Positions 9,450 to 20,117 of a DNA stretch of 64,000 nt are shown piece by piece. The notes beneath the pieces are model-generated. The model ran no database searches and was not told the DNA's origin. It saw nothing but the letters and a program-made list of their open reading frames with translations. The position numbers were made by a program, and so were the translations under genes. Numbering within the stretch: the first letter of the stretch is position 1; every line of letters starts with the position of its first letter. Source of the DNA: Rapana venosa (lineage: Eukaryota; Mollusca; Gastropoda; Neogastropoda; Muricidae); NCBI GenBank assembly GCA_028751875.1, contig CM054141.1:74367646-74431645 (forward strand), read 5' to 3'.

Positions 9450-11933
9450 ATAAGAGATTTACAGGAGTCACCTAAAAATGCAAGAATGAGATGATTGTGC
9501 GAGCTTGGAGTTGCATCAGTGGATAGGATACTTGCGAATCGCGCTTATGAGCCGTATTGATAAGCTAGCAAGATGGCAGGTCTGGGTTGATGAATTTTTT
9601 CATAGAGTGTGTGTTGCAGAGTAATACACCTAGATACTTCACGAGTTGGACCAAAGGTAACTGACGCACGCCGAATTCTAAGATGTTGTTTGTGATGAGG
9701 AACGTTTATGTTTTGTTCCTATGAGCATGGGCTTCGGTTTTATCGGCATTAAGTTGTACACTTGTTCTGAGTCATCCAGTTTTGACTGTCTTTTGAAGGC
9801 AGTAGGACATATTGTCAGGTAGGGAAGGCAAGTTTTCAACAGTATCCACTGCACTGAAGCTGAGTGTCTTCGGCTAGAATGGATGATCATATGGTGGTTG
9901 TTGTTTAATTATGATGATGAGAGTGGATCAGTGTAGAGAGTAAGAGAACGGGCCAGGACTGGATCCCTGTGGGATCCATCCATTTTGACAGATTTCGATT
10001 GATTTTTGTTATACATAACTTTCTGGAACTCTGTCTGTGGAGGTTATGAAAGTAGAAACAGGTGAGGCTGGGCCATTAATACCAAACGTATTTTGGAGGC
10101 CGAGAGAAAGAAGGGAATTGAGTGATCTATAGTGTCCGAAGGCTGGCAGATAAAGTCAAGATGAGTGTAGGGGGGGAGGGAAGAAGTGAGAAAGTGAATT
10201 GGGAGAGAGAAGCAGGGAGATAGTTCTAAGCAGGTAGTGGTGAGAGAGGGAATAGAGGGAAAGATCGATAGGAGAGGGAAGAAGAGAGGGAGTAGGGAAG
10301 CGAGGGAGATTTTAAGAGGGAAGTAGGGAGAGAGGGCCTGTAGATAATAGTGATCTGTCAATAGTAAAGAAGGAGGGAGAGAGGATTGAAAGGGAGGGAG
10401 ATTTTTCCTCAACTGACGCAAGTAAAGTGTATCTAAAGTTTGGCTAGGGTGGTTTCGGTGATGTGGTGGGACGATAGGCAGATGAAAAGGGGGAAAGGAG
10501 ATTCTTGGAATGGAAGGTGGACTGTTGAGCTGTTTGAGAACAACTTTTTCTAGTACTTTTAGAGACAAAAGGGTAAGTTTGAGACGGTCTATTAATCTTC
10601 AGAAATGTTTGGATCAAGGTCTTTCTTTTTCAGTAGAGTGTGACTATTACGGTTTTTAAGAGCTTGTGGAAAATGTCCTGACAGAAGAGATGAGTTTAAT
10701 TTTTTAGTGATAAGAGGTACAAGTTGGGAAGGGCAAATTGTGAGAAAATCAGGAGCAGGTATGGATCCAAGGTCGCATGATTTTATCGTCTTTCCTTCAG
10801 AATTGTCATGATTTTTTTTTCACTGTTGTGGAACAGAGGAAAAGAGAAGGATTGCCAGTGAACTGGGGAGCAGGAGGTGCAGGTGGAATGAGTAGACTCC
10901 GTCTGGAGCGTATGTTGTGACTTTGTCTGAAAAGAAGGCAGATAAAAAGATAGATGGAAGTTCAGACAGGCTGTGCTCGGTGGTAGGCAGGAGGACTTTT
11001 TTTGCGACCCAAGGAAGATTTGAGGTGTGGGAAAAAAAAAAAAGAGATTTATGGATGTAGCGCAGAGAATTTGGGAAGTGTAGTATCTGTCTTTGCTTGA
11101 ATGGATTAAGAGTTTGACTTTGTTTATTTGTTTTTCGGAAAAAGAAAAGTGTTTGTTGATTCGGATTTTTTTTCCACCATGCCCGATACTAGTTGCCGGG
11201 TCGTTTTGCGACTTCCCTATCAGGATATGTCTTGGGTATACCATGGGGCACTGGGTCTGTCAGGAGGAGATGGGTCGTAGGAGGTGCTATGCTCATCAAG
11301 CAATTGGCGGAGACAGTGTTCTAGTATTCAGATGAGGTCTAGTGTGGTCAGAGATTTGTGAAAAACGTTCAGAGCTGTGAAGAGAAAGTATGAATTCTAG
11401 GCCTTAATGATTGCGCAAGTCACATATTTTCTTCTTTCTGAAGGTTTTGTGATGTTTTGAGGGGGAAAGAATGGCGGAATGATCAGATTGCAGTTCGTCA
11501 GTGACAGAATCAGATGCTAACAAAAAGTAAATGAAGCATTAGTAATCGCCAGTCTAAAATATGGCCAGATTGTGCGTTGTTCGTTTCCAGTTGGGGAGAG
11601 GAGGAGAGAATGGTTGGACGAGAAAGAGAAAAGACGTCGTTTGACATCTGGAGAAGACTTGTTGTCCGAAATGGAAGTTTAAGTCACCGAGAAATTATAA
11701 GTTAGTAGGAGAGAGGCTTTGTTGTAGTGGTCCAGGAGCTCAATATGTCGACTGGAAATTCTTGAAGAAAAACAGAAGATGTCAGGTTGTTCTTTCGGCT
11801 AGGAGGAGGACGGTAAAGGGCAGCAGATATAATAGGGGGCCAGGTAAGTTGAGGTTGATTTCGAAAACTTCAAAAGAGCGTGTGGGGGGCGGGGTTGGCT
11901 AAAAGAAAGAGCGTTCCAATGTGTTTTTAAAAA
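9450..11933 (-). pseudogene. LINE-G decayed RT and linker
   Basis: No long frame survives, but order and scattered motifs match the better copy at 38755-40027. Examples are the tail of the fingers region near 10568-10500 (SLKVLEKVVLKQLN), QTKSQHTLQTEST in the linker (about 10920), and MVYPRHILIG near 11240, which aligns with the APWYTHDIL motif of the better copy. G-rich and A-rich drift suggests old age. Confidence 0.65.
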
Positions 11934-12571
11934 TTATGGCAATCCCACCTCCTCGAGAGAGTTGGGAAAAGAAATAGTTTTATATCCTGGAGGAGTCAGC
12001 TGTTTTATTGGGGAGTGTGGTTTAAGCCAAGTTTCAGTGAGGAAGGTTAGGTCAATGTTTTTTTCAGAGATGAAATCGGAAATGTAGTCGGCTTTTCCAT
12101 TTGGACAGACAGACTGCACATTGAACAGACAAACTTGAAGGAGATCTGAAGGAGATGGAGAGGATGAAGATGAAAGTGGTGAGTTTGGACAAGAATCAGA
12201 GGAAGAGGATGAAGGCGATGGTGGAGATGTGGCTAGCGGAAGAACAGACAAGAGTTTGGGTGGTGAATTGGGAGTAGAAGATGGCAAAAGAACTGTATTG
12301 ATCAGGGGATTCGGTGTTTGACATACATCATGATACACATCATCATCAGAACAAAAAACATTGTCAGATTCACAAACAACAGAAGAAACGAAAGCTGAAG
12401 GGGCGGGTGGACGGCGTGGGGAAGAAGCTTGACAGAGGTTACAGAAGTGACGTCAGAGGTGAGGGGGGAGACACAGGAGAGGGAAGCCTGCCACTGGCGA
12501 TGATGCACACCTGCCCATGTTCCCTGTCTGGTTTTGCGGCGATGAATGCCTAAGTTTGGTATATGTTGCAT
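11934..12571 (-). pseudogene. LINE-G endonuclease N-terminus with serine/proline-rich leader
   Basis: The frame 12338-11934 starts with a Ser/Pro-rich leader and then reads LLQVCLFNVQSV, KADYISDFISEKNIDLTFL and TETWLKPHSPIKQLTPPGYK. This is the start of an apurinic-like endonuclease (N and E catalytic positions in FNVQS and TETW). An overlapping frame 12571-12302 lies just upstream. The rest of the endonuclease is broken. Confidence 0.7.
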
Positions 12572-13049
12572 TATTTCAGGAGCAAGTGTGTATTGTTTTT
12601 GACAAAACTCAGGTTTTGATGGGTGGAACTCACCTGACAGTATTAATCTTGTGTCCTATCTGTCACAGCCATTTTTTCAAATTTACAAACACTGGAGGTT
12701 GTTGGTGGGGCAACGTGAACCACCTGCAAAACTTCACCGGGCAGCAGGGTCAGAGTTAAGTGGGTCACAGAGACCAGCACATAAAGATAAATACAACTCA
12801 TGAAGACAAATTAAATGTTGAAAAATCGACTTGAAGATGAAGAACTTAAATTGAAATATTTCGAAAAGTCAATAATATGGAACAAAAATATTCTGACCGT
12901 AGGATTCAGGGAGAAAATACAAACATGAAGATATAAAACTTTCCCAACAGGACCAGGTATAAACACACACACTACGCACTCAAACACAAGAGACATTCGC
13001 CATGCTGCTGCCAGGCGCAAAGGTGAACTCACCAGTCTCCTACATCTCA
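12572..13049 (-). other. LINE-G 5' region, no motif recognised
   Basis: This stretch lies between the endonuclease start and the insertion edge at 13049. It is AT-rich and shows no RTE-A similarity, so it is taken as the 5' UTR or ORF1 remnant of LINE-G. Confidence 0.5.
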
Positions 13050-13783
13050 CATCTTCTCCTACCTTGGTGTTCCAGTCACCTTGCACAACGAGGATGTCTT
13101 TCTTGGGAGTTTGATTCAGAACCTCTTGTAGCTGGTCATAAAATTCTTCTATGGCTTCATCTGTGCAGTCTGATGTAGGGGCGTTTGCCTGTACTACAGT
13201 TATGTTAAAGGGGGTTGCTCTCAGGCGGATGGTAATAAGTCTGCTGGACACAGGCTGACAGCTCATGACAGTGTTCACGGTGTCTTTGTGAACGAGAAAC
13301 CCCACGCCGTTTTCATGTTTATCCTGTTTTCCACTGTAGTATAATTTGTGGTCTTCCTGGGTCGTTGTTTCTCCCATGTTTTTCACCTTACTTCGCAGAG
13401 CCCAAGGATGTGCCATTGATATCTGGACATCACATGTGTCAGTTCTTCCACTTTGCCTGCAGCTCTTAGTGTCCGTACATTCCATGTGCCAATGATGGTG
13501 TTGTTTCTGGCACGGATTTTGCTGTGTTTTACATCAGTAGCACACTTTCGACCTCTGTCCTGATGAGCAACAGAAGGCGCGGTCCTTGGTAACCCAGGCG
13601 ACCACCGATCCGGTATGGAAATTCTGGCTGTCTTTGTCATTGGTGTATCTTGGGCAAATCAAACCTGGCGGAGCCTATCCCTCTCCAGGTCGGATTTCTT
13701 GGTTGGGTTTACTCCCCACATGTGGCAGGTGGTACTGGGTTACATGGTTACCAGTAGCAGAGGGAGTCTCTGACCTGACCCTA
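13050..13783 (-). pseudogene. RTE-A copy 1 endonuclease N-terminal half and 5' end
   Basis: The frame 13640-13383 reads ISIPDRWSPGLPRTAPSV, IRARNNTIIGTWNVRTLRAA and HILGLCEVR (catalytic Asn and Glu). After a frame shift, 13380-13056 reads NMGETTTQEDHKLYYSGKQ, GVGFLVHKDTVNTVMSC, VVQANAPTSD and VVQGDWNTKVGED, where LINE-G interrupts. Upstream of the first Met lies a 5' UTR that ends near 13783. It continues on the far side of LINE-G at 8754. Confidence 0.88.
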
Positions 13784-14040
13784 ATATGGCAGGTATCACC
13801 GAAAAATCTGCTCAAAATGTGTCAGTCTGTCCCATGTGTATAACTATAAGGATCAAAAGCTCCAGATAAGCAGCCTATCATAAACTTTCATGATATAGGC
13901 CAAGCCCATCTGGACTGGCCAAGACTCCTATAGGGAACAGTACAAGGAGGGACTCCCTCTGCTACTGGTAACCATGTAACCCAGTACCACCTGCCACATG
14001 TGAGGAGTAAACCCAATCAAAAAATCCCACCTGGAGAGGG

Positions 14041-14841
14041 ATGGGCTCCGCCAGGTTTGATTTGCCCAAGATACACCCATGACAAAGACAGCCAGAATTT
14101 CCATACCGGATCGGTTGTCGCCCGGGTTACCAAGGACCGCGCCTTCTGTTGCTCATCAGACAGAGGTCGACAGTATGCTACTGATGTAAAACACAGCAAA
14201 ATCCGTGCCAGAAACAACACCATCATTGGCACATGGATGTACGGACACTAAGAGCTGCAGGCAAAGTGGAAGAACTGACACATGAGATGTCCAGATATCA
14301 TTGGCACATCCTTGGGCTCTGCGAAGTCAGGTGGAAAAACGTGGGAGAAACAACGACCCAGGAAGACCACAAATTATACTACAGTGGAAAACAGGATAAA
14401 CATGAACATGGCGTGGGGTTTCTCGTGAACACTGTCATGAGCTGTCAGCCTGTGTCCAGCAGACTTATTACCATTCGCCTGAGAGCAACCCCCTTTAACA
14501 TAACTGTAGTACAGGCATACGCCCCTACATCAGACTGCACAGATGAAGCCATAGAAGAATTTTATGACCAGCTACAAGAAGTTGTGAATCAAACTCCCAA
14601 GAAAGACATCCTTGTTGTGCAAGGTGACTGGAATGCCAAGGTAGGAGAAGATGCATGGAAAGATTGGGAGGGCGTTTGTGGGCCACATTGCAATAACCAA
14701 TCAAATGAAAGAGGCTTGAGACTCCTGGAGTTTGCCAGTAACAACCACCTCCAGCTAGTGAATACACTTGGCCCACACAAGAAATCCAGAAAATGGACAT
14801 GGCATAGCCCAAATGGAGAACACCACAACCAAATAGACTAT
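14041..14841 (+). pseudogene. RTE-A copy 2 endonuclease
   Basis: The plus frame reads IRARNNTIIGTW, then after a one-base shift VRTLRAAGKVEELTHEMSRY, HILGLCEVRW, NVGETTTQEDHKLYYSGKQ, VVQAYAPTSD, DILVVQGDWNAKVGEDAW, RGLRLLEFASNNHLQLVNTL and HHNQIDY, where RTE-C is inserted. The frame continues at 17404 with IMVK and, lower down, SFPGADIGSDHDLV. Catalytic Asn, Glu, GDWN and SDH motifs are present, but there is a frameshift before VRTL and a deletion near GFLVNT. Confidence 0.87.
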
Positions 14842-15444
14842 TCTTCTTCTTCTTCAAGTGTCCGTCTGGTCCTGCAGACATCCACGATCATGGCTCTCCA
14901 TTCTTCCCTGTTCTTGGTCCCTCTCATGAGCTCATTGTTGGTGCCCTCTTTATTCCTTGCGAATTTGTTTAAGCTGTCTGTGAATTTTGTGCATTGTCTT
15001 CCTCTGCTCTTGTTTCCACAGATTTTGCCACTCCATAACAGTTTCTCTAGTCCGTCAGCCCTGATTATATGGCCGAAAAATTTGAGCTGTCTTTCTCTGA
15101 TGGTGTTAGAAGGGATCTCTTGTACCCAGCCATTTCCATTACTTCTGCATTAGTTTTTCTTTTTGTCCATGAGATTTTCATGATTCTCCGATGAAACCAA
15201 CATTTCCACTGCTTCTAGTCGCTGTTCTGTGTCCTTGGCTAGGGTCCAGCACTCACATCCGTACAGAAGAATGGACCATACGTAGGCTCTCAAACATGGA
15301 TCTTTGTCTTGAGGCTTATCTTACTGTTGGTAAAAATGCATTTCATGTTGTTAAAAGTTGCCTTAGATTGACCGATTCTCTTCTTGATTTCTGTGTCACA
15401 CTTGCCGTCCAGGGTGATAGTACAACCAAGGTATTTAAAGGTGT

Positions 15445-16078
15445 TTACTTGTCTGATTCTCTCTCCTTACAGGCTATGTCGCATTGTGGTAATAACACTT
15501 TTTTCGAGATCGCCATGCATTCTGTCTTCTTTGCATTGAGCTGTAATCCTTTCTTTTCGCTTTGGTCTGTACTGTTGTTAAAATCTTTTGCAGTTTTCTT
15601 CAGAGTCCGGGATAAGGACTGTGTCATCTGCATATCTCAGGTTGTTGATGTTGTGGCCACCTACACTAATTCCCTCATGATTCTCAATATTTCGTAGAAT
15701 TATTTCACTATATACATTAAATAAATCAGGCGAGAACACGAAGCCCTGCCTCACACCCCTGCAGATTGGTCTATATTGACTGATGTCATTGTCGACTCTA
15801 ATGGCTGCCTCCTGTTCCCAATATATGTTTCTGAGGACTTGAAGATCTTTCCCATCGATGTATAGCCCTGCCAGAATATCAAACAAGTGGGAGTGTCGTA
15901 CTTTGTCCAACGCTTTTGAGTAGTCAATGAAGCAGAGGTACAGGTCTTTCTGGACCTGGATGGATCTTTCCATGAGAATTTTCAATGCGAAGATTGCATT
16001 TCTGGTGCCTTTGTCTGCCATGAATCCAAATTGCGTTTCTGATATTTCTGGGAGTATTTTATTTCTCATTCTCTTCAT
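15445..16078 (-). pseudogene. RTE-C reverse transcriptase palm
   Basis: 166 open codons (16078-15578) run from MKRMRNKILPEISETQFGF through the DYSKALDKVRH motif, a RGVRQGFVFSPDLFNVYSE motif and NLRYADDTVLIPDSEE, and an overlapping frame down to 15445 continues with LQLNAKKTECMAISKKVLL. YADD is intact. Cys and Ala replacements (RQGF for RQGC, ALDK for AFDR) indicate decay. Confidence 0.85.
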
Positions 16079-16477
16079 GAGTATTCGTAAAAGAACTTAA
16101 GTGAGGTGACTCATCAGGCTGATTGTACGATGTTGGTCACATTCAGCTGTACCCAGTTTCTTAGGGATCGCAATGTAGATGGACTTCTTCATCTCTCCTG
16201 TGTCATATATATTGTTTAGTAGTTCTGTGACTGCCTTAATTTCCACTTCATCCAGGGCTGTTATCAATTCAGATGGATATCATCAGGTCCTGGCGCCTTA
16301 CCACTTTTCATCTTGCTGAGTGCATGTCTCACTTCGTCTTCCATGATTATGTGGCCATCTTCGTTGCTAATATGAGGAGGTGGACCTCTGTCGTCGTGGT
16401 ACAACTCTTCGATGTATTGTCTGACCACCTGTTAAGAATATCTTCTTTTTCCATGAGTATATCTCCATCTCTGGACT

Positions 16478-16966
16478 TTATACAACCTGTTTTTGCAGAT
16501 GATTTCTTCCCTTCACATCTTTTATTTTTTCATGCATAAGTTTGCTATCAAAATTTGCATTCATTTCAATTTCCTTGCACTGCATATTGATCCATTCTTC
16601 CTTGGCTTCATTACATTTTTTCTTAACCAGTTTGTGGAGTTCTTTATACTTCTTTTCATCTACTTTTGCCTTTCTCCTGATTTCCATTAGGTTTTAAAAT
16701 CTCTTCTTATGTTCCTTTCTATTTATAACTGGTATATATTCTTTTGCTGCCTCGCTGATGCTATCTTTAATCATCTGCCATTTTTCCTCTGTGGTGGTGA
16801 GTTGATCTAGGCCATCGAATTTGTTTCCAACTTTGATCTTGTATTTTTCTTTGATTTCTTCGTCAGTTTGTAGCATGTTCATTTGCAGTTTTGGTGTTCT
16901 TTTTGCTTTTGACAACTTTTTCACGATAACTGGGACATGATCACTTCCACAGTCTGCACCTGGCAT
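16478..16966 (-). pseudogene. RTE-C endonuclease C-terminus and linker
   Basis: MPGADCGSDHVPVIVKKLSK keeps the SDH catalytic motif of the apurinic endonuclease. A lysine-rich linker follows, with IKDSISEAAKEYIPV and, in the frame 16687-16478, KLVKKKCNEAKEEWINMQCK. This order (SDH motif, then EA-rich linker, then RT) is the usual RTE layout. Confidence 0.78.
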
Positions 16967-17311
16967 GGACTTACAAGATGTTATAGAGTTAGGGTTGGAA
17001 GCGTTCTTGAATCAGGATGTAATCTATTTGATTCCTGGTTCTGTCGCCAGGGCTTTTCCATGTCCAGCATCTTCTTGGATGGTTTTCAAACCATGTGTTC
17101 ATGACAGCCAGCTTTTGTTCCTTGCACCATCCGTGAGCCGCTCTCCTCTTTCATTTCTCACTCCTATTCCAAATGGGCCAACTGTGGTTTCATCTTTCCC
17201 TTTTCCTACCTTTGAATTGAGGTCACCCATTATTATTCTGATATCTTGAGACTTCAGTTGCTTCATTGCCTTTTCGATATTTTCATAAAACTCCTCAATT
17301 TCTGCGTCATC

Positions 17312-17394
17312 TTTATCAGCTGTTGGTGCATATACTTAAGGGCACACCTTTCGACATTGGAATAGTACAAGTATATGCACCAACAGCTGATAAA
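17312..17394. repeat. 26-bp inverted repeat at the RTE-C 5' inversion junction
   Basis: 17312-17337 and 17369-17394 are perfect reverse complements around a 31-bp loop. The left arm is endonuclease sequence in minus orientation, the right arm the same sequence in plus orientation. This is the junction overlap expected from twin priming. Confidence 0.92.
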
Positions 17395-17403
17395 ATAGAC
17401 TAT

Positions 17404-19618
17404 ATCATGGTGAAAAGACTAGACTAGACTTCAGTCTAGCGTTAACATCGCACAGACACAAAGTTTTCCAGGAGCAGACATAGGGAGTGATCATGATCTT
17501 GTGATGATGACTTTCCACTACGTCTAAAGAAAATCCACAAGCAGAACAACATCAGGATCAAATTTGACCTCGAGAAGCTGAAGGACCCAGAGGTAGTAGA
17601 AATTTTTCAAGCAAGGATAGGTGGAAAGTTTGCAGCACTCACTGTGATAGACTCAGACATAGATACACTGACGAATAGTTTCAATACAGCAGTGACTGAA
17701 ACAGCAAGCGAGCTTCTTGGCAAACACTGACCAGTCAAAAAACCATGGGTCACACCTAACATCCTACAACTATGCGACAAGCGTAGAGAGTTGAAGAAAA
17801 AGAAAAATGAAACAAAAGAAAGAGCAGAACAATATAGGGCAGTCAACAAAAGAATCAGGAAGTCCATGACAGAGGCAAAAGAGAAATGGATTGGTGAACA
17901 GTGCCAAGACATTGAAGAGAACATCAAGAAAAACAATAGCAAGAAAGCATATCAGCTGGTGAAAGACCTGACTAGCACAAAACAGGAAAAGGTTTAACAA
18001 TCCAAGACAAAAATGGGAAGTGTCTCACTGACGACCAGGATATTCTGAACAGATGGACAGAATACTGCTCCGACCTGTATAACTATAGAACCGCAGGAGA
18101 TCCAGAAGTCCTTAATGTACCCACAAGCAAAGACACAGAGGGTCACCCTATCCTCCGAGAAGAAGTGGAAACAGCAGTCAGATCGCTGAAAAAGGGGAAG
18201 TCAGCAGGGCTGACAACATTCCAGCTGAGTTGGTTCAAGCTGGAGGGAAGCCATGATCAGCGTCCTACTAAGAATCTGCAACAAGATCTGGCAGACAGGA
18301 AAATGGCCAACACCATGGACACAGTCACTCATCATCACCCTCCCCAAGAAAGGAAATCTACAACAATGCCATAATTACTGCACAATCAGCCTCATATGCC
18401 ACCCAAGCAAGGTCATGCTGCAGATAATATTGAATAGACTGAAGCCTCAAGCAGAAACCATCATTGCTGAGGAACAAGCAGGTTTCAGAGCAGGGCGAAG
18501 CACAACAGAACAGATATTCAACCTCAGAATACTATGTGAGCGGTACCTTCAACATCAACAAGACCTTTACCATGTATTTATCGATTTTAAGAAGGCATTT
18601 GACAGGGTGTGGCATGCAGCTTTGTGGGCAACCATGAATTTGTACAGCATCAATGCAAACCTGATCAGAGTCATCAAACAGCTGTACAGCGAGGCCACCA
18701 GTGCAGTGTACTACAACAACAACATTGGAGAATGGGTTTGAACAACAGTTGGAGTAAGGCAGGGTTGTCTACTCTCACCCACTCTTTTCAACATCTTCCT
18801 TGAGAGAATCATGGCTGATGCACTGGAACATCATGAAGGATCAGTCAGCATTGGTGGCAGAACGATCACAAACCTCCGCTTCACAGATGACATTGATGGA
18901 ATAGCAGGATCAGAAAAAGAGCTTGCCAGCCTAACAGAACACCTGAATAAGGCCTCCAAAACATACGGCATGGAAATCAGTGCAGAGAAGACCAAACTGA
19001 TGACTAATAACACCAAGGGCATTAGCACTGATATCAGGGTTAATGACCAGAAGCTGGAAACAGTTCAAAGCTTCAAGTACCTGGGAGCCATTGTATCAGA
19101 CCAGGGATCCAAGCCAGACAATAACAGCACTGTCAAAACTAAACACCATCTGGAGAGATAAAAATATCTCACTTATCTCCAAGATCAGACTAATGGGCTC
19201 CCTTGTCATATCCATATTTCTGTATGCCTGTGAATCATGGACCCTGACTGCAGATTTGGAGAGAAGAGTACAGGTGGTGGAGATGAGATGCTTTCGGAGA
19301 CTCTTTGGCATCTCCTACAAAGACCACATAAGCAACGAAAGCGTGCATAACCTTCTAACGATCGTGAAAACACGTAAACTTAAATGGTATGGGCATGTCA
19401 CAAGATCCAAAGGACTCACAGTTTTACAAGGCACTGTCCAAGGAGGAAGAAGAAGAGGCAGACCAAGGAAGAGTTGGGAGGATAACATGAGGGAATGGAC
19501 AGGCCTAGAACTCAACAAAACCCTGAGAAAGGCAGAACAGAGAGAGGAATGGAGGGAACTGGTTGTTGAGTCTTTGAGGGTGCCCCCACGGTCGTCAGAC
19601 TACGGGACAGATAGATAG
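17404..19618 (+). pseudogene. RTE-A copy 2 reverse transcriptase and C-terminus
   Basis: Pieces in order are SFPGADIGSDHDL (about 17460), MTEAKEKWIGEQCQDI (17860), WTQSLIITLPKKGNL (18320), AGFRAGRSTTEQIFNL, FIDFKKAFDRVWHAAL, VRQGCLLSPTLF, LRFTDDIDGIAG (18874 on), SFKYLGAIV, FLYACESWTL and RGRPRKSWEDN. Several single-base gains or losses and a stop near 18741 break the frame, and a deletion near 19120 removes part of the thumb. The catalytic box reads F-T-D-D (18880-18891) instead of F-A-D-D. Confidence 0.87.
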
Positions 19619-20117
19619 ACAAGGAGGGAGACAACATCAGAGAGTGGACTGGCCTTATGTGGAACCACTTGCTGCAGCAAGCTTTAAAACGCAAGGAGTG
19701 GAGGAAACTTGCAAACTCTTCAGTGGTGCTCCAAAGGTCTACTAGACTACAGTATAGGTGAAGGTGCATGTATGTGCGCTGTGTGTGTACATTTGTGTGT
19801 GCCTGCGTGCTGTATGTGTGCATGCCTCCCATGTGTGTGGGTATGGGTGGGTTGTATGTTTATGTGTGTGGAATTTTTAAGATTGAATTTTCATTACCTT
19901 CTATGATAAATGATTTTCTGTTTATTCTTATATGTGGCTTGTAACCCATGTAAATGTATCTGAGATAATGTTGAGATAATAAAGGATTGGTATTGGTATA
20001 ATTAACAGTGCTACTTCCCCCATTTCAATGCATTATCACAGATCAATGTAATAGCTCACATTAGATATCCACAACCTTCCATCCCCTTGCCAAATGCCCA
20101 ATTGTCGTAATTGTGTA

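Larger units (their letters stand above)
8755..13049 (-). mobile_element. CR1/L2-like LINE (LINE-G), near full length, in RTE-A copy 1
   Basis: The 3' tail is an ATT repeat (8755-8772) preceded, on the minus strand, by the family's GCGC-TATATAAATTCCAT end. Then come a CA microsatellite, the RT C-terminus (9449-9027), a decayed RT, and endonuclease start LFNVQSV...LTFLTETWL (about 12135-12020). The 6-bp sequence catctt at 8749-8754 and 13050-13055 is the likely target duplication. The RTE-A sequence on either side rejoins at that point. Length is about 4.3 kb. Many stops make it inactive. Assignment to CR1/L2 group is from motif memory. Confidence 0.85.
5997..13783 (-). mobile_element. RTE-A copy 1, full length, opened by a SINE and by a LINE
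   Basis: The 3' end (5997 onward) is a GATA-type tail and the 5' end lies at about 13783. The 11-bp sequence atatggcaggt flanks it at 5986-5996 and 13784-13794 as a target-site duplication. RTE-A sequence occupies 5997-6641, 6930-8754 and 13050-13783; the gaps are a SINE (6642-6929) and a LINE (8755-13049), each with its own duplication. Removing both leaves about 3.2 kb, the same length as the uninterrupted copy at 58266-61462. Confidence 0.9.
14842..17392 (-). mobile_element. RTE-C (RTE-like) retrotransposon with 5' inversion, in RTE-A copy 2
   Basis: Minus-strand element with a GAA-repeat 3' tail (14842-14855). Its 11-bp duplication aaatagactat is at 14831-14841 and 17393-17403. RT pieces read ETQFGFMADKGTRNAIFALK, LCFIDYSKALDKVRHSHLF, NLRYADDTVLI (YADD 15623-15634) and KKTECMAISK. 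Endonuclease pieces read PGADCGSDHVPVIV (about 16966). The last ~50 bp at the 5' side (17340-17390) are in the opposite orientation, encoding GTPFDIGIVQVYAPTAD on the plus strand. Frame breaks are frequent. A 152-bp piece of the same family is at 29009-29160. Confidence 0.9.
13953..19618 (+). mobile_element. RTE-A copy 2, near full length, opened by RTE-C
   Basis: The 5' end is at 13953 (a few bases short of the family start) and the 3' end is a GATA tail (19608-19618). An 11-bp duplication acaaggaggga lies at 13942-13952 and 19619-19629. RTE-A sequence fills 13953-14841 and 17404-19618; a RTE-C insertion fills the gap. Net length is about 3.1 kb. It faces copy 1 head to head, so the two 5' ends are only about 170 bp apart. 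Confidence 0.92.
13795..19998 (+). mobile_element. Old RTE 3' fragment hosting RTE-A copy 2
   Basis: Only 13840-13952 and 19619-19998 belong to it. Before the insertion the degenerate frame gives SGLAKT and GTVQGG; after it the frame gives DNIREWTGLMWNHLLQQALK and KEWRKLANSSVVLQRSTRL, the normal C-terminal order of an RTE RT. A TG-rich 3' UTR follows, with AATAAAGG near 19977 and a short GGTATT tail at about 19985-19998. Everything between is the younger RTE-A copy 2 with its own nested element. Confidence 0.75.

Noticed and set aside
14233..15153. 306-codon plus ORF taken as one protein
   Set aside because: It runs from the RTE-A endonuclease across the duplication at 14841 into antisense RTE-C sequence.
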